The notes: generated from the sequence alone by a model not told the origin. Counted from the first letter of the stretch, positions 11,440 through 24,344 are shown. The stretch: DNA of 64,000 nucleotides from Nemertoderma westbladi (GCA_032718475.1 JAUCBJ010009125.1:51002-115001); one strand, 5' to 3'. Program-made: numbers and translations.

Positions 11440-13580
11440 ATGACCTCAGTATCTAGAACGGTCAGAGCAGCCCTAGTCAGAGGGTATGGTGCTGAGACAG
11501 TATGATTCAATGGGCTGTGCAAACTACCGGTAAGGGGAAGGCTAAACTTAAAGTAAATGATAGTACAGGTACGCGGTACCAGAATATAATATGTAAAGCA
11601 ACGTTTAGTGAAATCATGATACTGATAACATTTTGTAAAATATTTGGTAAAATTTTTCATAAAAACCATAAGTACCGGTACCCCTTGCAAAACAAAGGAG
11701 AATATTAGGAACAAAATAGGGCAGTCACCGTTCCTTGGGAGACACCATTGGAGACCACACGGGAAATACAGAAATACTTAGTACACCATTTATACGTATA
11801 CATTGTGAACGATTAGAGATCAGCCAATTGACATATTTGGGTCCGACGAATCTGTACAAAAAAATCAGAAAAAAGGCTCATTCCTGTTTGGGGGGCTCCA
11901 TCCTACTGTCCTATACTATTATTATAGTATATTCCCTACTGCTGTACTCTTAATAGGTAGTTCCGTGCCCAGGTCACTGTTCTAATCTTATTGTAAACCT
12001 GATCAGCTGACTGCACTGCAACCTTCCTGCTTACAGACTTAAGCCGCTGTATACTTGTAGTAGGGTGTATTCCTACTTTACTATATAATTTTACGTCAGA
12101 GGAAGACGATGTGCCCTTCGCGCAGCACGTGTAAAAACAAAAAACTGTCTTTCTAGAAAGATACTTCATCTAAAGCGGAATTTCAGTGGTGGATAAAACA
12201 CGGTCTCGGTCCTGAAACACCTCCTACGTGTGGTCGTTGCTCCATGGGAAAGAAATTACCCACGAGGAAGTCCCGTTCTATACGTCGACCTGACACCTGA
12301 CGCCCATCAACTCACGTGGAATTGTGGCATTTTATACGAAGCATTCCGGTACTATTCATGCCGGTATGGCAGTATGGATGCCGGTATTATCCATATACCG
12401 GTACCGTAATCAATAATTAGGCCAAATCAATTTCTAATTATAGTTTTTTTAGTTCATTGTGTAATTTATTATTATAGGCATAAGTTATTTTGAATAATCG
12501 ATCGCATTTAATACGTTTTTTTAAGTCTGTAAGTCAATTACGAAAATTATTATTAAGCAATTACAGAATTATTACACAGTGCGTATTTTTAGGAATTGTG
12601 GCATTTTATGTACTAATTAATATTTTTAATTTAATCAATACATCAATAATTAAATCAATATTTTCTTTATTTCAGTCTTACAGTACCGGTATTAATAGGC
12701 ATAGTTAGCTTAATTAGTTCATTTTAGTTAATTAATTAGGTAGGTTAATTTTAGTTAATTAGGTAGGGTAATTAATTATATAGAATATTACTGTGCAATC
12801 TATGTATGCGAATCAGGCCACATCTAGGATCTTGTATTGTTTCTCTATTAGATTTCTTAATCACAGAATCAAGGGCATAGACTGATAGAGGAATTGCTTT
12901 TGGAAGAACAATACTTTTAAATGGGAATGGTGTGTTCTGTTTTAAAAGTGATTTGGGGGCGGTAGCGCTCTAACTAAATAGGCGGGGGTTTGTGCAGTTG
13001 GGAGCAGCTTATTTCAGTATTTTGAATCAAAATTATAAGTCAGAAGTTAACGTTCTAAGTATTTTGTTATAGGAAGCCGGTAAATTGACCAAATTTCTAA
13101 GTGGTTTCTTCTTGGAAGCGGTAAATTGACCAAAAATACGACAATTTTATAAGTGGTTTGCCATGGGAACTGGTAAAATGACATTAAAAAAATTCAAAAT
13201 GGAGGCCCCCAAACAGGAACGTCCTGACGTCCCAGAAAAAATTACGAAATAGTATATTATAGTACAAAAGAGTACAATAATGTGCAAAAATAGTACAAAA
13301 GAGTACCATCGAGAGAGAAACGCTTGCAAAAAGTGTATACAAGTGTAGTTCAAATCGTGTAGAGGGGCGCACATGATGTGCAAAATAAAACAAAGCATTT
13401 TGGGCGGAGCCACGCATTGTGCGGTGGCTGATATAGCAGTCAGAGAGCATCACAATATAATATTATGAGTTTTAGTGCAGCTTTTTGAATTCGAAAAACA
13501 CAAAAAACGGTCCCAAGCCCGCAAAATTGCAGAGGAAGAACTCTAAAGTTGCTAGATAGATGCATACATACATAGCCTAC
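11440..13580. other. Upstream of CEP78, no gene recognised
   Basis: AT-rich DNA with scattered accggtac and taggccta words. A plus-strand stretch at 12172-12300 is open and reads EFQWWIKHGLGPETPPT. It faintly recalls the segment after the CEP78 LRRs, but in the opposite orientation. I could not link it to anything. Confidence 0.4.
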
Positions 13581-13581
13581 A

Positions 13582-13719
13582 TAACGTAATCTATACGTAG
13601 CATACAATCTATCCTTCAGTGTGTCAGTATATGGGCTACTTTAAGACTATTAACGTAATCTATACGTAGCATACAGTCTATCCTTCAGCGTATCAGTATA
13701 TGGGCTACTTTAAGACTAT
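13582..13719. repeat. Two-copy tandem duplication, period 69 bp
   Basis: The segment starting taacgtaatctatacgtagc is present at 13582 and 13651 with a few substitutions. Confidence 0.9.
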
Positions 13720-14339
13720 GACCTAAATTTTGAGTCTCAGTTATACGACGTTATATCTACAGATCCACCCACTGCTGCACTGCATAGCATAGTATGTAGG
13801 CCTATTGCATTAAATTGTATTATACGAACAGTCTGACAGTAGCCTACTTCTACTGTAGGCCTACAGCTGTGCTGTATGCCAGTTAAAATCTATACGAATC
13901 AAAGTTCTGTCAATCATTTCATACTTGACCACAGAATCAAGGCCGCTATTGACACTGTCACTGTCGGACTGTAGCGGCGCATATTTCAGTATTTCGGCAT
14001 TCGGTGCCGTTGCATTTGCTTACAATTATATTTGTATACAGGTGTAATGTAGGCCTACTGACTGACTGAACTGATGAATAGGCCCTACTACACTGGAACT
14101 GGCAGACTGGTATACACGTTTTGCATGCGTTTCTCACTAGTTTGTACTATATTTGCACTCTTTTAAGTACTATATTGCAGTATTGTACTATTTTGTATTT
14201 TTTGTAGGCCTACCGCAGTACCGTATTTATTTGTACAGATTCGTCAACCGACATATTTTAAAACGCGATAGACTGATAGACTGATACCGGTAGACAGATA
14301 GAGTCACAATACACTGATACATGACTGCATGAGGTTCTA

Positions 14340-16123
14340 CCCAGTAAAAAATCCGCATTCGTAACGCATGGGATCGCGCATATTTCACGCATTCGTAACG
14401 CATTCTGAAATGTTACATAGATGAACCATGCGATACGAATGCGAAAACCGAACCAAATACGCATCCTTTATTCGCATATCGAATGTAATACGAACCTTAT
14501 CCGAATCCCGCACATTCTACGAATGCGCCCCTAATCTTATACGAATGTTTCCCGCACACGATACGAATGCGTCCCGCATGTTATATACGAATGTTTCCCA
14601 CGCTATACGAATGCGTTACGAATGTTTTACGAGTGTTATACGAATGTTTACCGCAGGATTTTTATTTTTTTATTATTTCGCTACAGTTTACATAGTTTTA
14701 ACAGTTTACAACTGATAAAACGTGTCCATTTTATTTTATTTTTTTAAATATACTTGATATTCCGAATCGAATATGAAAGCCATTTTCAATTTCCCCAAAT
14801 AAATGTTCAGATATAATTCAAGAGCACGCAATTTCAGACGTAAATCGTTATAGTTATTATTATACTTATATTAATTATTATTGATGGTTTATTATTTTTT
14901 ATGATATTTTATTATTATATTATTTTATTATTATATTATATTATTTTATTATTATATATATTTTTATTATTATTATATATATATTTTATTACTTATTATC
15001 GAAAAAAAGCGAATTAATATTCTAGAATATAGTAAAAAAAACATTCAAATTATGTTGATGCATCTCATAAAATGTATGCCTTTGATGTATTTTGTCTGTA
15101 AGATTTTTTTACCATTAATAAGTGTAGGGCCTACTGTAGCAGTAACCGGTAATTAACTGCTACAGTATATCAGTAGACTTTTTAATGGCTTTTTATAGCG
15201 AATTAAACAAATTCGACCTGGAGGCCTAAGAAACTGTGTGAGAATATCACCATACACACGTACAATTTAATAAAAATGCCACATGCTTTATAATATGTAT
15301 TGGTACTGTACTGTAGGCCAGGTGAGATAAATAATGACAACATAAAACTACTGTAATAACTTTGGGAAATGAGTACTACTGTACAGGGGCTAAAACTACG
15401 GGTGGGGGGGGGGGGGGGGGGGTGCCGAGTGCTACATACTATAAGTATGCCTACATACTGTAGTTCCTTAAGTTAATACTGTAGTTTTATGTTGTCATTA
15501 TTTATCTCACCTACCCTACAGTACATAACCTTTACATTATTACAGTATATCAAGCATGTTGGTAAAGGGAACAGGTTTACATACCAAAATAATGGGGAAC
15601 CAAAATACTAAATGGGAGTTGAGAATTACTGGGCAACCCATTAAATAAATATATAGTAAAAGTACATAGGACTGGCTGACTGGTAACAAAGGGGGAGAGC
15701 TACTAACTAATAACACTATGTTCGATTATTTGCCGAATGGTGATTGGTCAGTATTACAGTCTGTACGGTACTCTAATTGAGAGTGCTTTGCATGCGTATC
15801 GCATGCGTCACGAATGGACCACGAATAATTTTAAGCGTGGCGTGGCTAAGCATTCGTATCGCATGTGGTACGAACGAATGAACCACGAATTATTTTTTGT
15901 GTGGAGTGGAAGCATTCGTATCGCATGTGCCACGAATGATGAGCCACGAATATATTTACAAGTGAAATCTCACATGCGATACGAATACTATACGCATTCG
16001 TTAAATTATTCGGACTGACGAACCATTGACGAAGGCTTCACGAATCTTAAATAACATTGCACGCACCTTTTACGAATGCTGCATGTGGTACGAATGCGTT
16101 ACGCATGGGGATTTTTTACTGGG
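14340..16123. mobile_element. TA-flanked DNA element with iterated cgaatgcg arms
   Basis: The ends are cccagtaaaaaatccgcat and atggggattttttactggg, near-perfect inverted repeats, each bordered by TA (14338-14339 and 16124-16125). The left arm (to about 14660) and right arm (from about 15780) are packed with cgaatgcg / cgcattcg words in both orientations. The AT-rich interior has no transposase. A TA duplication and a CCCAGT start fit a non-autonomous Tc1/mariner-type element; the class is inferred. Confidence 0.8.
15404..15422 (+). repeat. Poly(G) tract, 19 G
   Basis: Pure G run inside the TA-flanked element. It lies between two inverted copies of actgtagttttatgttgtc-like sequence (about 15330 and 15490). 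Confidence 0.85.
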
Positions 16124-16901
16124 TAACTGCATAAATTGGAAATACTGAAATAGGCTGATAGGGGTCCGGTCCACTGTCCACTCAACTGCTCAAAGTGTTT
16201 AAGAAGAGATACGCTCTTTATTGAATTGGGTATTCAGGATTCAGCCACCACTCAGCCCAATTCTAAAAAAACAGCGCGACTTCCTGTGCAATAGGCCTAT
16301 ACCAGTATACCGACATCCACAAACCCCCCTATTCTACGTAATGAACTGTTGCATACTGCTGTACTCAGGTACTGGCACGAACTCAGATGGGGGGATCAGC
16401 GATAGAGAACCTGCTTTCAGTTCCCCACGATCCGGCAGTTGCTTCAATAGACAGATAGAAGCTATCAAAATGTCCCTTCCGCTTCCTCAGTCTGTCAGTT
16501 CCTGCCTAGCAGCCTAGCTGCCTCTTCGGTCTGCCGCTGCGAGTTCCACGAAACAGCCGGTGTACCTGAACCTGCTGACCTGTTGCATAGCATAACCACT
16601 CACTCTGTCACTAAGTCGTCCAGCCATAGGCCTAGCGTCTGGCCTAGGTTATAGTTAGTTATAGGCCAGTAGGCCTACCGTACATTGCACATTGCCGTAT
16701 TACAGTATTACTGTATTATTAGAGATGAAACGGTAGGCGGTAGGCCTAGGCGTAGGCGGCAGGCGGTAGCCAGTCAGCCAGTTGGGTACGATATTCATGA
16801 TAGACAGCTGGACAGACAGATAGATATAGGGCCTAATATAGTACAGTCAGTCGGTGAGAAGTCAAAAATTGGACTTGAGTCCAAAATTGGACTTCGACTC
16901 C

Positions 16902-17873
16902 AGTAAATTACATAACCTACAACAACGCGCATTTAAAATAATTAAATACCACAACCCAACGTTTAACCCACACTGCTTACGTTCTCTTTACATTTCACAA
17001 GTAGGTGCAATCTGTTTCAAGTACATCAATGGATTACTCCCGAAGGATATTTTTCCACATCTTTTGACTCCGGTAAACCAAACTCACTATCATCAAACCC
17101 TTGGATCGTCTCAGAATAAATGCTTCATTGTTAGACATAGGTTAAAATTACGAAACAATTCCATATTTATACAAGCCCCACACATATGGAATTCTCTGCC
17201 TGCTGATGCACGACGGGCCGCTTCTTTTAACTCGTTTAAACAAAAACTTTCAGTGCATCTATTAAAATTATTAAAATAATTAAATTGTAGTATTACTTAA
17301 TAATTACTTTCGTTTAGTTTATAGTTTATATAATATCAATTACCTTATATAATATCCATTACCTTGTTTAACAGGTCTTTAAAATAAATGATGTACCCTA
17401 TCTTGTTGATGTAAGTACGTAAGTAGTTTGTTTATATTAGTTTAGGTTAGGTGGATTATATTATGTACCCATCTTATAACTGTACTGTATATGCCCCCAA
17501 CACATATATTTATGTGCCCATCTTTATATCTGTGTGTATATGCATGCATTTGTTTTTTTACAGAATCTATATCTTAAAGTACTTCGGTTTCTACCTACAA
17601 AATTGTTTTTATACTTAATGCAATATATTAGAATTACTGGCAATATTACAATACTTAATTAGGCCTAAAATGTAGTTAATAATAAATAAATTAATCGCTG
17701 TGTTACTGGTGCCTGAAATAATGGGACTACCCGTCCAGGTACCAGCTACACGTAGAGTACATTATGTGCATGCATATATTATATACAATAGTTATCAATT
17801 TATTTAGTACAAATTTGCTCTATATCTGTGTATAAAATTGTTAATAAATCTTATCTTATCTTATCTTATCTTC
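16902..17873 (+). mobile_element. 5'-truncated LINE, C-terminal end and 3' tail
   Basis: Frame 16902-17279 reads LHNLQQRAFKIIKY ... GLLPKDIFPHL ... FIQAPHIWNSLPADARRAAS ... SFKQKLSVHLL, the typical extreme C-terminus of CR1/L2/jockey-like non-LTR reverse transcriptases. A 3' UTR follows, with a terminal (TTATC)n tail at about 17847-17870, the microsatellite end expected of such LINEs. The polymerase core is absent, so it is dead. It sits inside the TA-flanked element. Confidence 0.8.
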
Positions 17874-18879
17874 AAGTCCAAAATTGGACTTCTGTGAGTC
17901 CAATATTGGACTTCAAGTCAGCCAATTGTTCCAGGGCCTTGGGTAATAGGATCGGGCGGGATTTTTTTTCTTTAATCGAAAATATATCAAAAAATAAGAG
18001 TTTTGAACAGGGGGACCTGAAATTCACCAGGGGGAACTTTTCTTATAAGGCTTTGAATTTTTACAAAAGTCCAATATTGGACTTTAAGTCCAATTTTGGA
18101 CGTGACATTGAGAATCGAACTTAAAGGTACATGAAGCATGACAGATGAGAGACAGCCAGACAGCTGTTAAGTTATGGAAAGTTACCTTTGCAGCTCTGTA
18201 TGTATCTTCAGTGTACTGACTGTACTGTACTTAGAATATAATGGTACATTCTAGGTACTTTGTACTTCACTTTTAGCATATTGTTTAGTTCACAATTTAC
18301 ATTCATGTTATGTCTAACCTTACAGCCTTATGTACCCAGGACTTTATAGTGTCTTTAGGACTAGATTAGATTATGCTCCAACAGATATTTAATTACAAAT
18401 TATATTTGGTGGATACTGGTAGCAATGCCAGGTTAGCCAACTGCAGCTGCTGCTAAGGCTAACTACAGTACAAGCTACGATTTCGTCTAAGGTTATGGGA
18501 GCCCTATCAGAAAGAAATACTACAAGTTGATGCTACCACCATCTCTTCTAATTTTTCCATACAACGGGAAGGGTATTATAAAACAGCTGGATAACAGGAT
18601 AATGAAATGGGATTAGTAACTGATTAACGCGTTGGGGTCTCCACATAATAAGTACAGAAGTAACAAGTAACACACGTCATAATCATAAACCAATTGAGGG
18701 AAAGGAACAGGTTACAGAGGCAGGCTTTTCTAACTAATTTCTAACTAACTCCAAACAATAAACGGCCACTTTTGACTTTACCAATTGAAGGAGCCCTATA
18801 ACCTCACCACATACTACTACTACAATCGGCATGATTCATTGCAGCTGCATTATATATATAGCAGTATAGGCCCTATTAT

Positions 18880-19220
18880 GTATTAAGAATGCTGTGCCGG
18901 CTTGTTAACAAAAGTGCGCCTCCACAACTCCCTTACACTCTTACAGCCTTATCACCCATGACATTTGCTAGATCATCCGCATCATCAAGGCCAGTGTCCT
19001 TTAAGACAGATGCGTCTCAAGAAAGTCATGGGCTGTCCACCATGCTTATTCACTCCATGAGGTGCACTGGCTGGTCCTCACGGCTTAAAGCGATGTCCTG
19101 CAAAGCGGAGGCGGCTTTGTTCTAGTGTCAAGCTTGGGGGAACCAATGACTGAATGAGACACCTCCAACTCCAATGTTATATAGTGTCTGGTTGGAGATG
19201 CAGAGATGTGTGCATTGTAC
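18880..19220 (+). repeat. Retroelement-derived segment, homologous to 45175-45525
   Basis: It shares caagcttgggggaaccaatg, atagtgtctggttggagatg and gacacagtgaacc with 45175-45525. It reads MLCRLVNKSAPPQL against MLCRFINKVAPGPQL there. The second copy follows LINE reverse-transcriptase sequence, so this is probably a LINE 3' fragment. Confidence 0.7.
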
Positions 19221-20037
19221 TTGACACAGTGAACCTAATCAAAACAATTAGTCAATAAACATTAACTCAATAACATAATAGGCTGATAGGTTACAGTTTA
19301 CAGTAGTCTTATTTTTGCCATACGAAAATACCACAGGTATGGCAGTATGGGTATGACGTATGAATGAACTATACAGCTATAACTCAACTACGCTACCGCG
19401 GTATACACGCTAAGGCAGTAAGGCTACCGCAAAGCTATACCACTACCGCAAAAAGTAAACCGCAAAAAGTAACTACTAATGTCTGACTGTACGTGTGCGA
19501 TCCCTGTTTATAATACATATAATAATTAATTTGATCATTAAAATAATGTTGCATTGTAATTATGTAATATATATGTACTGATACGGGATGCAGTTTTGAT
19601 TTAAATACCGATATACAGTATGGCAGCATGGGTACACTTGGAGTTGTACTAAAGTCCAATATTGGACTTTGGAGTCCAAAATTGGACTTGAAGTCTAAAA
19701 TTGGACTTGAAGTCCAATTTTTCACTTCTCACCGACTGACAGTATTAATGTTTAATGTTTATGTTTAATGTAAATAGGGCGTGAGGAAGCAAATGCTTTT
19801 AAAGCCCGTACACACAATAAATAAAATTAACGGAGACATATGTAAAATATATATATGAAATTGTACTGTACACATAAATAAAATATTGACTGGGTTAAAA
19901 CACAGGGTTTTAGGTAAAACTGAACGTAATCGGGACCGCACAAAGTACATAGTATGATAATAGGCTAGGAAAAAAAGCGTTAGTTCAAATTAGTTCAAAT
20001 TATTAACATGAATACCAGAATACCGTCTTAGGTTTTG

Positions 20038-20457
20038 ATTATTGATAGTAAGAATGTGTTGGCAAGCTGTATTTTTCGAGGTGTTTGCGCCAATAAAAGA
20101 TAAGTTATTTTCGGTAAAATAAACTTATCATTCGAGGTTAAGACCCCTAGATCCCTTCCTATAATAAATGTATAATAACAAACACCTCGAAAAATACAGC
20201 TTGCCAACACATTCTTACTATCAATAATCAAAAATCAGGGGCTAATAAAATGGCAGCTGTCTTTGAAATTAATTCTCCATATCTCAAGAACCTGTGGCCT
20301 AGTGGTTGTAGTCTCGGCTTCCGCCTCGAGGTCCCAGGTTCGAATCCGACACCACGCTGATGAGACCCAGTAAGGTCGAAACGCGTACGTGGTTTGGAGA
20401 GATATGAGATATTAATTTCAAGAAAAATTACGCGATTCCTAAATTTGTACACTACCC

Positions 20458-20498
<41 letters not shown>

Positions 20499-20609
20499 CG
20501 CATGTGATGGGATTAGTCCTACAATTGCGCCAATAAAAGATAAGTTATTTTCGGTAAAATAAACTTATCATTCGAGGTTAAGACCCCTAGATCCCTTCCT
20601 ATAATAAAT
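20038..20609. mobile_element. Composite insertion with SINE, palindrome and 13-bp target duplication
   Basis: gtcttaggttttg is present on both sides (20025-20037 and 20610-20622), as expected for a target-site duplication. Inside are a perfect 55-bp inverted repeat (20033-20087 with 20179-20233), a direct repeat of about 86 bp (20085-20170 and 20525-20610), and a tRNA-like SINE with a poly(A) tail between the two direct copies. Confidence 0.75.
20283..20496 (+). mobile_element. tRNA-derived SINE with 35-base poly(A) tail
   Basis: The head has an A box (tggcctagtgg) and a B box (ggttcgaatcc) at tRNA-like spacing. A body of about 100 bases and a pure A run at about 20462-20495 follow. The boxes match polymerase III internal promoters. 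It is not a functional tRNA: the acceptor arms do not pair well. Confidence 0.75.
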
Positions 20610-21140
20610 GTCTTAGGTTTTGGACTATGCAACTGCACTACCGGTACTCACAACGTTTCACTGTTTTAATTAGGCCCCTAAATATTTCAATGTAAAATTT
20701 CCCATTATTTACTGTAAATGCTGCTTGGTAGGTACCCTAAACTTTTAAATTGTGAACTAATTTTTAAATTAAATTATATTTTAACGCTATTTTAATTGAA
20801 TATACCGCTGAAGACGCCCGCGAGGGTGAAATGGCCATACGGTAAATAATTAACTTCATTTTTTATATATCCACGTGGTGAAAGACCCTTCCTTGCCTTT
20901 ATTAATCCTGTAATTAAGAATACCGTCTGACCGTATTACAGTCTGACAGTATTATGTTATTTCAGTATTTCTGTATTTAGAGAGACTGTCAGACTGCTGA
21001 ACAGTGACGGTGCTGGTGCAGTGGTGCCCTTACTGCCTTACCTTGTACCTGTTACCCTATCTGCCTATAATAAATAGGCCTACCCTGTACCCTCAGACCC
21101 TATCAGCCTATTTATGCTTTATCCAGTTATCTCGCTGTCA

Positions 21141-21356
21141 ATCTATATATATAAATATCATGTGATGTGTGTGTCTGTCTGTCTGTCTGTCTGTCCGTCC
21201 GTCCGTCCGTCCGTCCGTCCGTCCGTCCGTCCGTCCGTCCGTCCGTCCGTCCGTCCGTCCGTCCGTCCGTCCGTCCGTCCGTCCGTCCGTCCGTCCGTCC
21301 GTCCGTCCGTCCGTCCGTCCGTCCGTCCGTCCGTCCGTCCGTCCGTCCGTCCGTCC

Positions 21357-21446
<90 letters not shown>

Positions 21447-21475
21447 CTGTCTGTCTGTCCGTCTGTCTGTCTGTG
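21141..21475 (+). repeat. (GTCC)n/(GTCT)n tetranucleotide tract of about 305 bp with tctatatatataaa leader
   Basis: From 21171 the run is gtct, then pure gtcc to about 21358, then gtct with occasional gtcc to 21475. The block structure shows separate expansions of two variants. The leader tctatatatataaat before a tgtctgtctg run recalls 5' ends described for some Helitron-type elements; that link is inference. All reading frames stay open, giving spurious serine/proline/valine-rich ORFs. Confidence 0.9.
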
Positions 21476-21879
21476 AAAGCTATACGTTTCTACACACAAG
21501 CACCAATCGGAGCTCGCGATACATTGAACGAAAGCTCTCGTCTCGAGCATACGTGCACTGTCGCTATCTCGAGTCTTATTTTAAGTGTTTGTTTGCGTGA
21601 ATGCAAATTTCGTGAATTCGGTACCGGTAGTGCATTAGGCCTAGCAGTTCATTCTGTCACTCTACACGTTGGGTCTCGACTATTATGCTACTTTTTCATG
21701 CGCATCTAAGTGATGCAGACTGCCCCGAGCACATGGACGTGAAACGTCGTTATATCGAGGCTAATTTTATGCATTATTTATGCGTGAATGCGTATTTGTG
21801 GTCAAATTGGGCTATTATTCCATAACAATTTTCAGCCAAATTTGTCAACCAGCAGGAAACTTTAAAAAAGCGGTTGCAC

Positions 21880-24340
21880 CATCAGACTCAATCTGTTCTA
21901 AATGATACTTTGCAGATACGTTCCTGACCATAGACTGTGTGTTTGGGAAGACACTGATCAATCGGCAGTTCTCCAGTCTGCCGCTAGGGGGCGAAATGTC
22001 AGAAACTGAAAACCTTCTCCCATCTCGTTATTATTAATGCCTTTTAGCTGAAAAGTGGCAGAGGTCTACTACTACACCATAGGCTGTGTGTTTTTGGAGG
22101 ATGCTGACCAATCTGCAATTCCCCAGTCTGCCGCTAGGGGGAGAAATATCTGAAAGTGAAAACCTTATCCCATTTCTTTGTTTATAATGCTTTTTTGCTG
22201 ATACTTGGCAGAGGTCTACTACACCATACAGCGTGTTTGGGGAGAAGCTAGAATCAGTCTGCATTTCTCCAGTCTACCGCTAGGGGGCCAAATGTCTGAA
22301 AGTGAAAACCTTATCCCATTTCGTTATTAATAATGCTTTTAGGCTGACACTTGGCAGATGTGTATTACACCATATGGTGTGTGTCCAGTGCCAGATTAAG
22401 CCTCTGGTGGCCCTAAGGCACATTTTAGTAATTTCCAAAAATGGTCCGAAAATTGATAATTTTCCGCAAACCCTTTCAAAAGAAAAGGCTGCTAAAAACA
22501 ACTGAAATTTTGAAAATGTTGCGAAGGAAATATAATGTATTTTCGTTGGATGACTGACTGCAAATAAGTACTAAGTACTATTTTGTGATAGACAAAGTAT
22601 AGCAAATCGTTACAAAATCGGTTCTAGAAGATCCAAATGGCCATGTTTTACAAACCAATATTCACGATTTTAGCCCTAAAGATGCTAAACATTGTGGTAT
22701 ATGTTTAATGGAAATTATTGAGTAAAAAATAAAAAAGTGGTAGGGAATTTAGTGATGAAAAAAGTCAAAATCGACAAACAGATAAAATGGTTGTTTTATA
22801 CAGAGAGGCATAAATATCAGCAATATATTATGTTGTTGAAAAGAGCAGTTTTGAGGTCAAAAAATAGTTCAATGTTGAAAACCGTTATTTATTGCCTTTA
22901 GGGTAGGTTTCGCAGGGTACTTATCTTTACTGGACTTGTTGTGAAATTTAACACACCAAAAGTGTGGGCTTAGTGCAAAGATATAATATTTCTGATCTAT
23001 ATTTGGACTTGCTGAGAAAGTAATGTTCTTCGATAAGAGAACAGTCTCGGAAATAAGTACTTTTTGTCACTAATTTTAATTTACCCAAATTCAATTATGC
23101 TGTCCGAGAGTTTTAGGTTTTGCAGGAATGGCACCTAAAATGCCAGCGATGGCAAAATGCAATACACGAGGGCAGAACATCTGAATTTCGGTTAAATTAA
23201 ATTACAGTAGTGACAAGAAGTTATTTCTGACACGTTTTTTTTTATCAACAACTATTTTATCTACAACTAATTTATCCTTTTTTTTTATCTATTAGGGCCT
23301 ATATTTATAAAACTCGTTTCCGCTGAAAAAAATTAATTTCGCACTACCATATCTCCTCGCCATACATTTACTATGTACAGTGGTTCCAGTATGTCACCAC
23401 GTCATTATTTAGTTGTTCTAGAAAGTTTAAGAGCATAGCATAACTACAAATAATTCCCCACAAATAAATAAAATTAAATTCTCCATTGTTCATAATTAGC
23501 ACTTTAATGTTTTACGGCCCATATTTTATTATTTCCCTGCCATCAGGTCTTGAACTAATAACACAAGCAGCTGTCGGTCGATTGAGCTACAATTTTGCAA
23601 TTTCTACCACAAATCTAGTGATAGGAAGTAGTCGAAAGATGCACTTTTGTTCTGTTTTCTAGAAATTTTAGTTAGAAAAAATGTGGACTTTTCAGATAAA
23701 AATAATTTTTTTCACAGGAATGACTCGCTGAGAAAAAATGGCCCGTATTTTCGTCTGGCCTTAAGGCACGTGCATTATGCCTAAAGGTTAATCCGGCACT
23801 GTGTGTGTCTGTGGAGGACGCCCAACTACCGGCAGTTCTCCATTCGGCCGCTAGGGGGCGAAATATCTTTAAGTGAAAACCTTATCCCATTTCGTTGTTT
23901 ATAATGTTTTTACGCTGATACTTGGCAGAGGTCTACTACACCATAGACTGCGTGTTTGTGGAGAACTCTGACCAATCTGCAATTCCTCAGTCTGCCGCTA
24001 GAGGGCGAAATGTCTGAAATGAAAACCTCCTATTTCGTTGTTTCTAATGCTTTTTTTATACTTGGGAAAGGTATACTACACCATAGGCTGTGTGTTTGGG
24101 GCGGATGCTAACCAGTCTGCAGTTCTCCAGTATACTGCTAGAGGGTGCGAAATGTCTGAAAAGTGAAAACATTCTCACATTTATTTATTAAGAATGCTTT
24201 TAGGCTGATACTTGGCAGAGGTCTACTGTACTTACATCATAAGCTGCGTCTTTGAGAAGGACGTTGACCAGTCTGCAGTTCTCCAGTCAGCCACTAGGGG
24301 ACGAATTGTCTGAAAGTGAAATCCTTCTCCCATTTAAATT
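21880..24340 (+). repeat. Tandem units of about 147 bp with CTCF-like word, split by a hAT element
   Basis: Units share tctactacaccatag, cagttctccagtctg, ccgctagggggcgaaat and tgaaaaccttctcccatt. The ccgctaggg word sits at 21981, 22131, 22277, 23848, 23995, 24135 and 24291. Spacing is 140-156 bp once the 1416-bp insertion and its 8-bp duplication are removed. No coding. Confidence 0.9.
22386..23801. mobile_element. Non-autonomous hAT element, 1416 bp
   Basis: The left end cagtgccagattaagcc and right end ggttaatccggcactg are inverted repeats. An identical 8-bp duplication, tgtgtgtc, lies at 22378-22385 and 23802-23809. TIR start CAGTG and an 8-bp target are hAT hallmarks. The interior has no transposase frame; it contains a diverged hairpin MITE (about 23030-23240). 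Confidence 0.92.
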
Positions 24341-24344
24341 ATTT

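Larger units (their letters stand above)
16844..19742. mobile_element. 2.9-kb TA-flanked DNA element with agtccaa-attggact arms
   Basis: The left end cagtcagtcggtgagaag and right end cttctcaccgactgacag differ by one base as inverted repeats and are bordered by TA at 16842-16843 and 19743-19744. Palindromic words of the type agtccaaaattggact repeat at both ends and again at 17874-17920 and 18067-18102. TA target and CAGT ends fit Tc1/mariner. No transposase is seen. The interior holds a LINE 3' end and another retroelement-derived segment, so it has been invaded or is composite. Confidence 0.8.

Noticed and set aside
12172-12300. Plus-strand EFQWW stretch as a displaced CEP78 exon
   Set aside because: The similarity is a few residues only, with opposite orientation and no neighbouring exons on that strand.
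20283-20355. Genuine tRNA gene
   Set aside because: A and B boxes are tRNA-like, but the arms do not form a clean cloverleaf and a poly(A) tail follows; a SINE head fits better.
21158-21709. Long serine/proline/valine-rich frames
   Set aside because: Translation of the GTCC/GTCT microsatellite in all frames.
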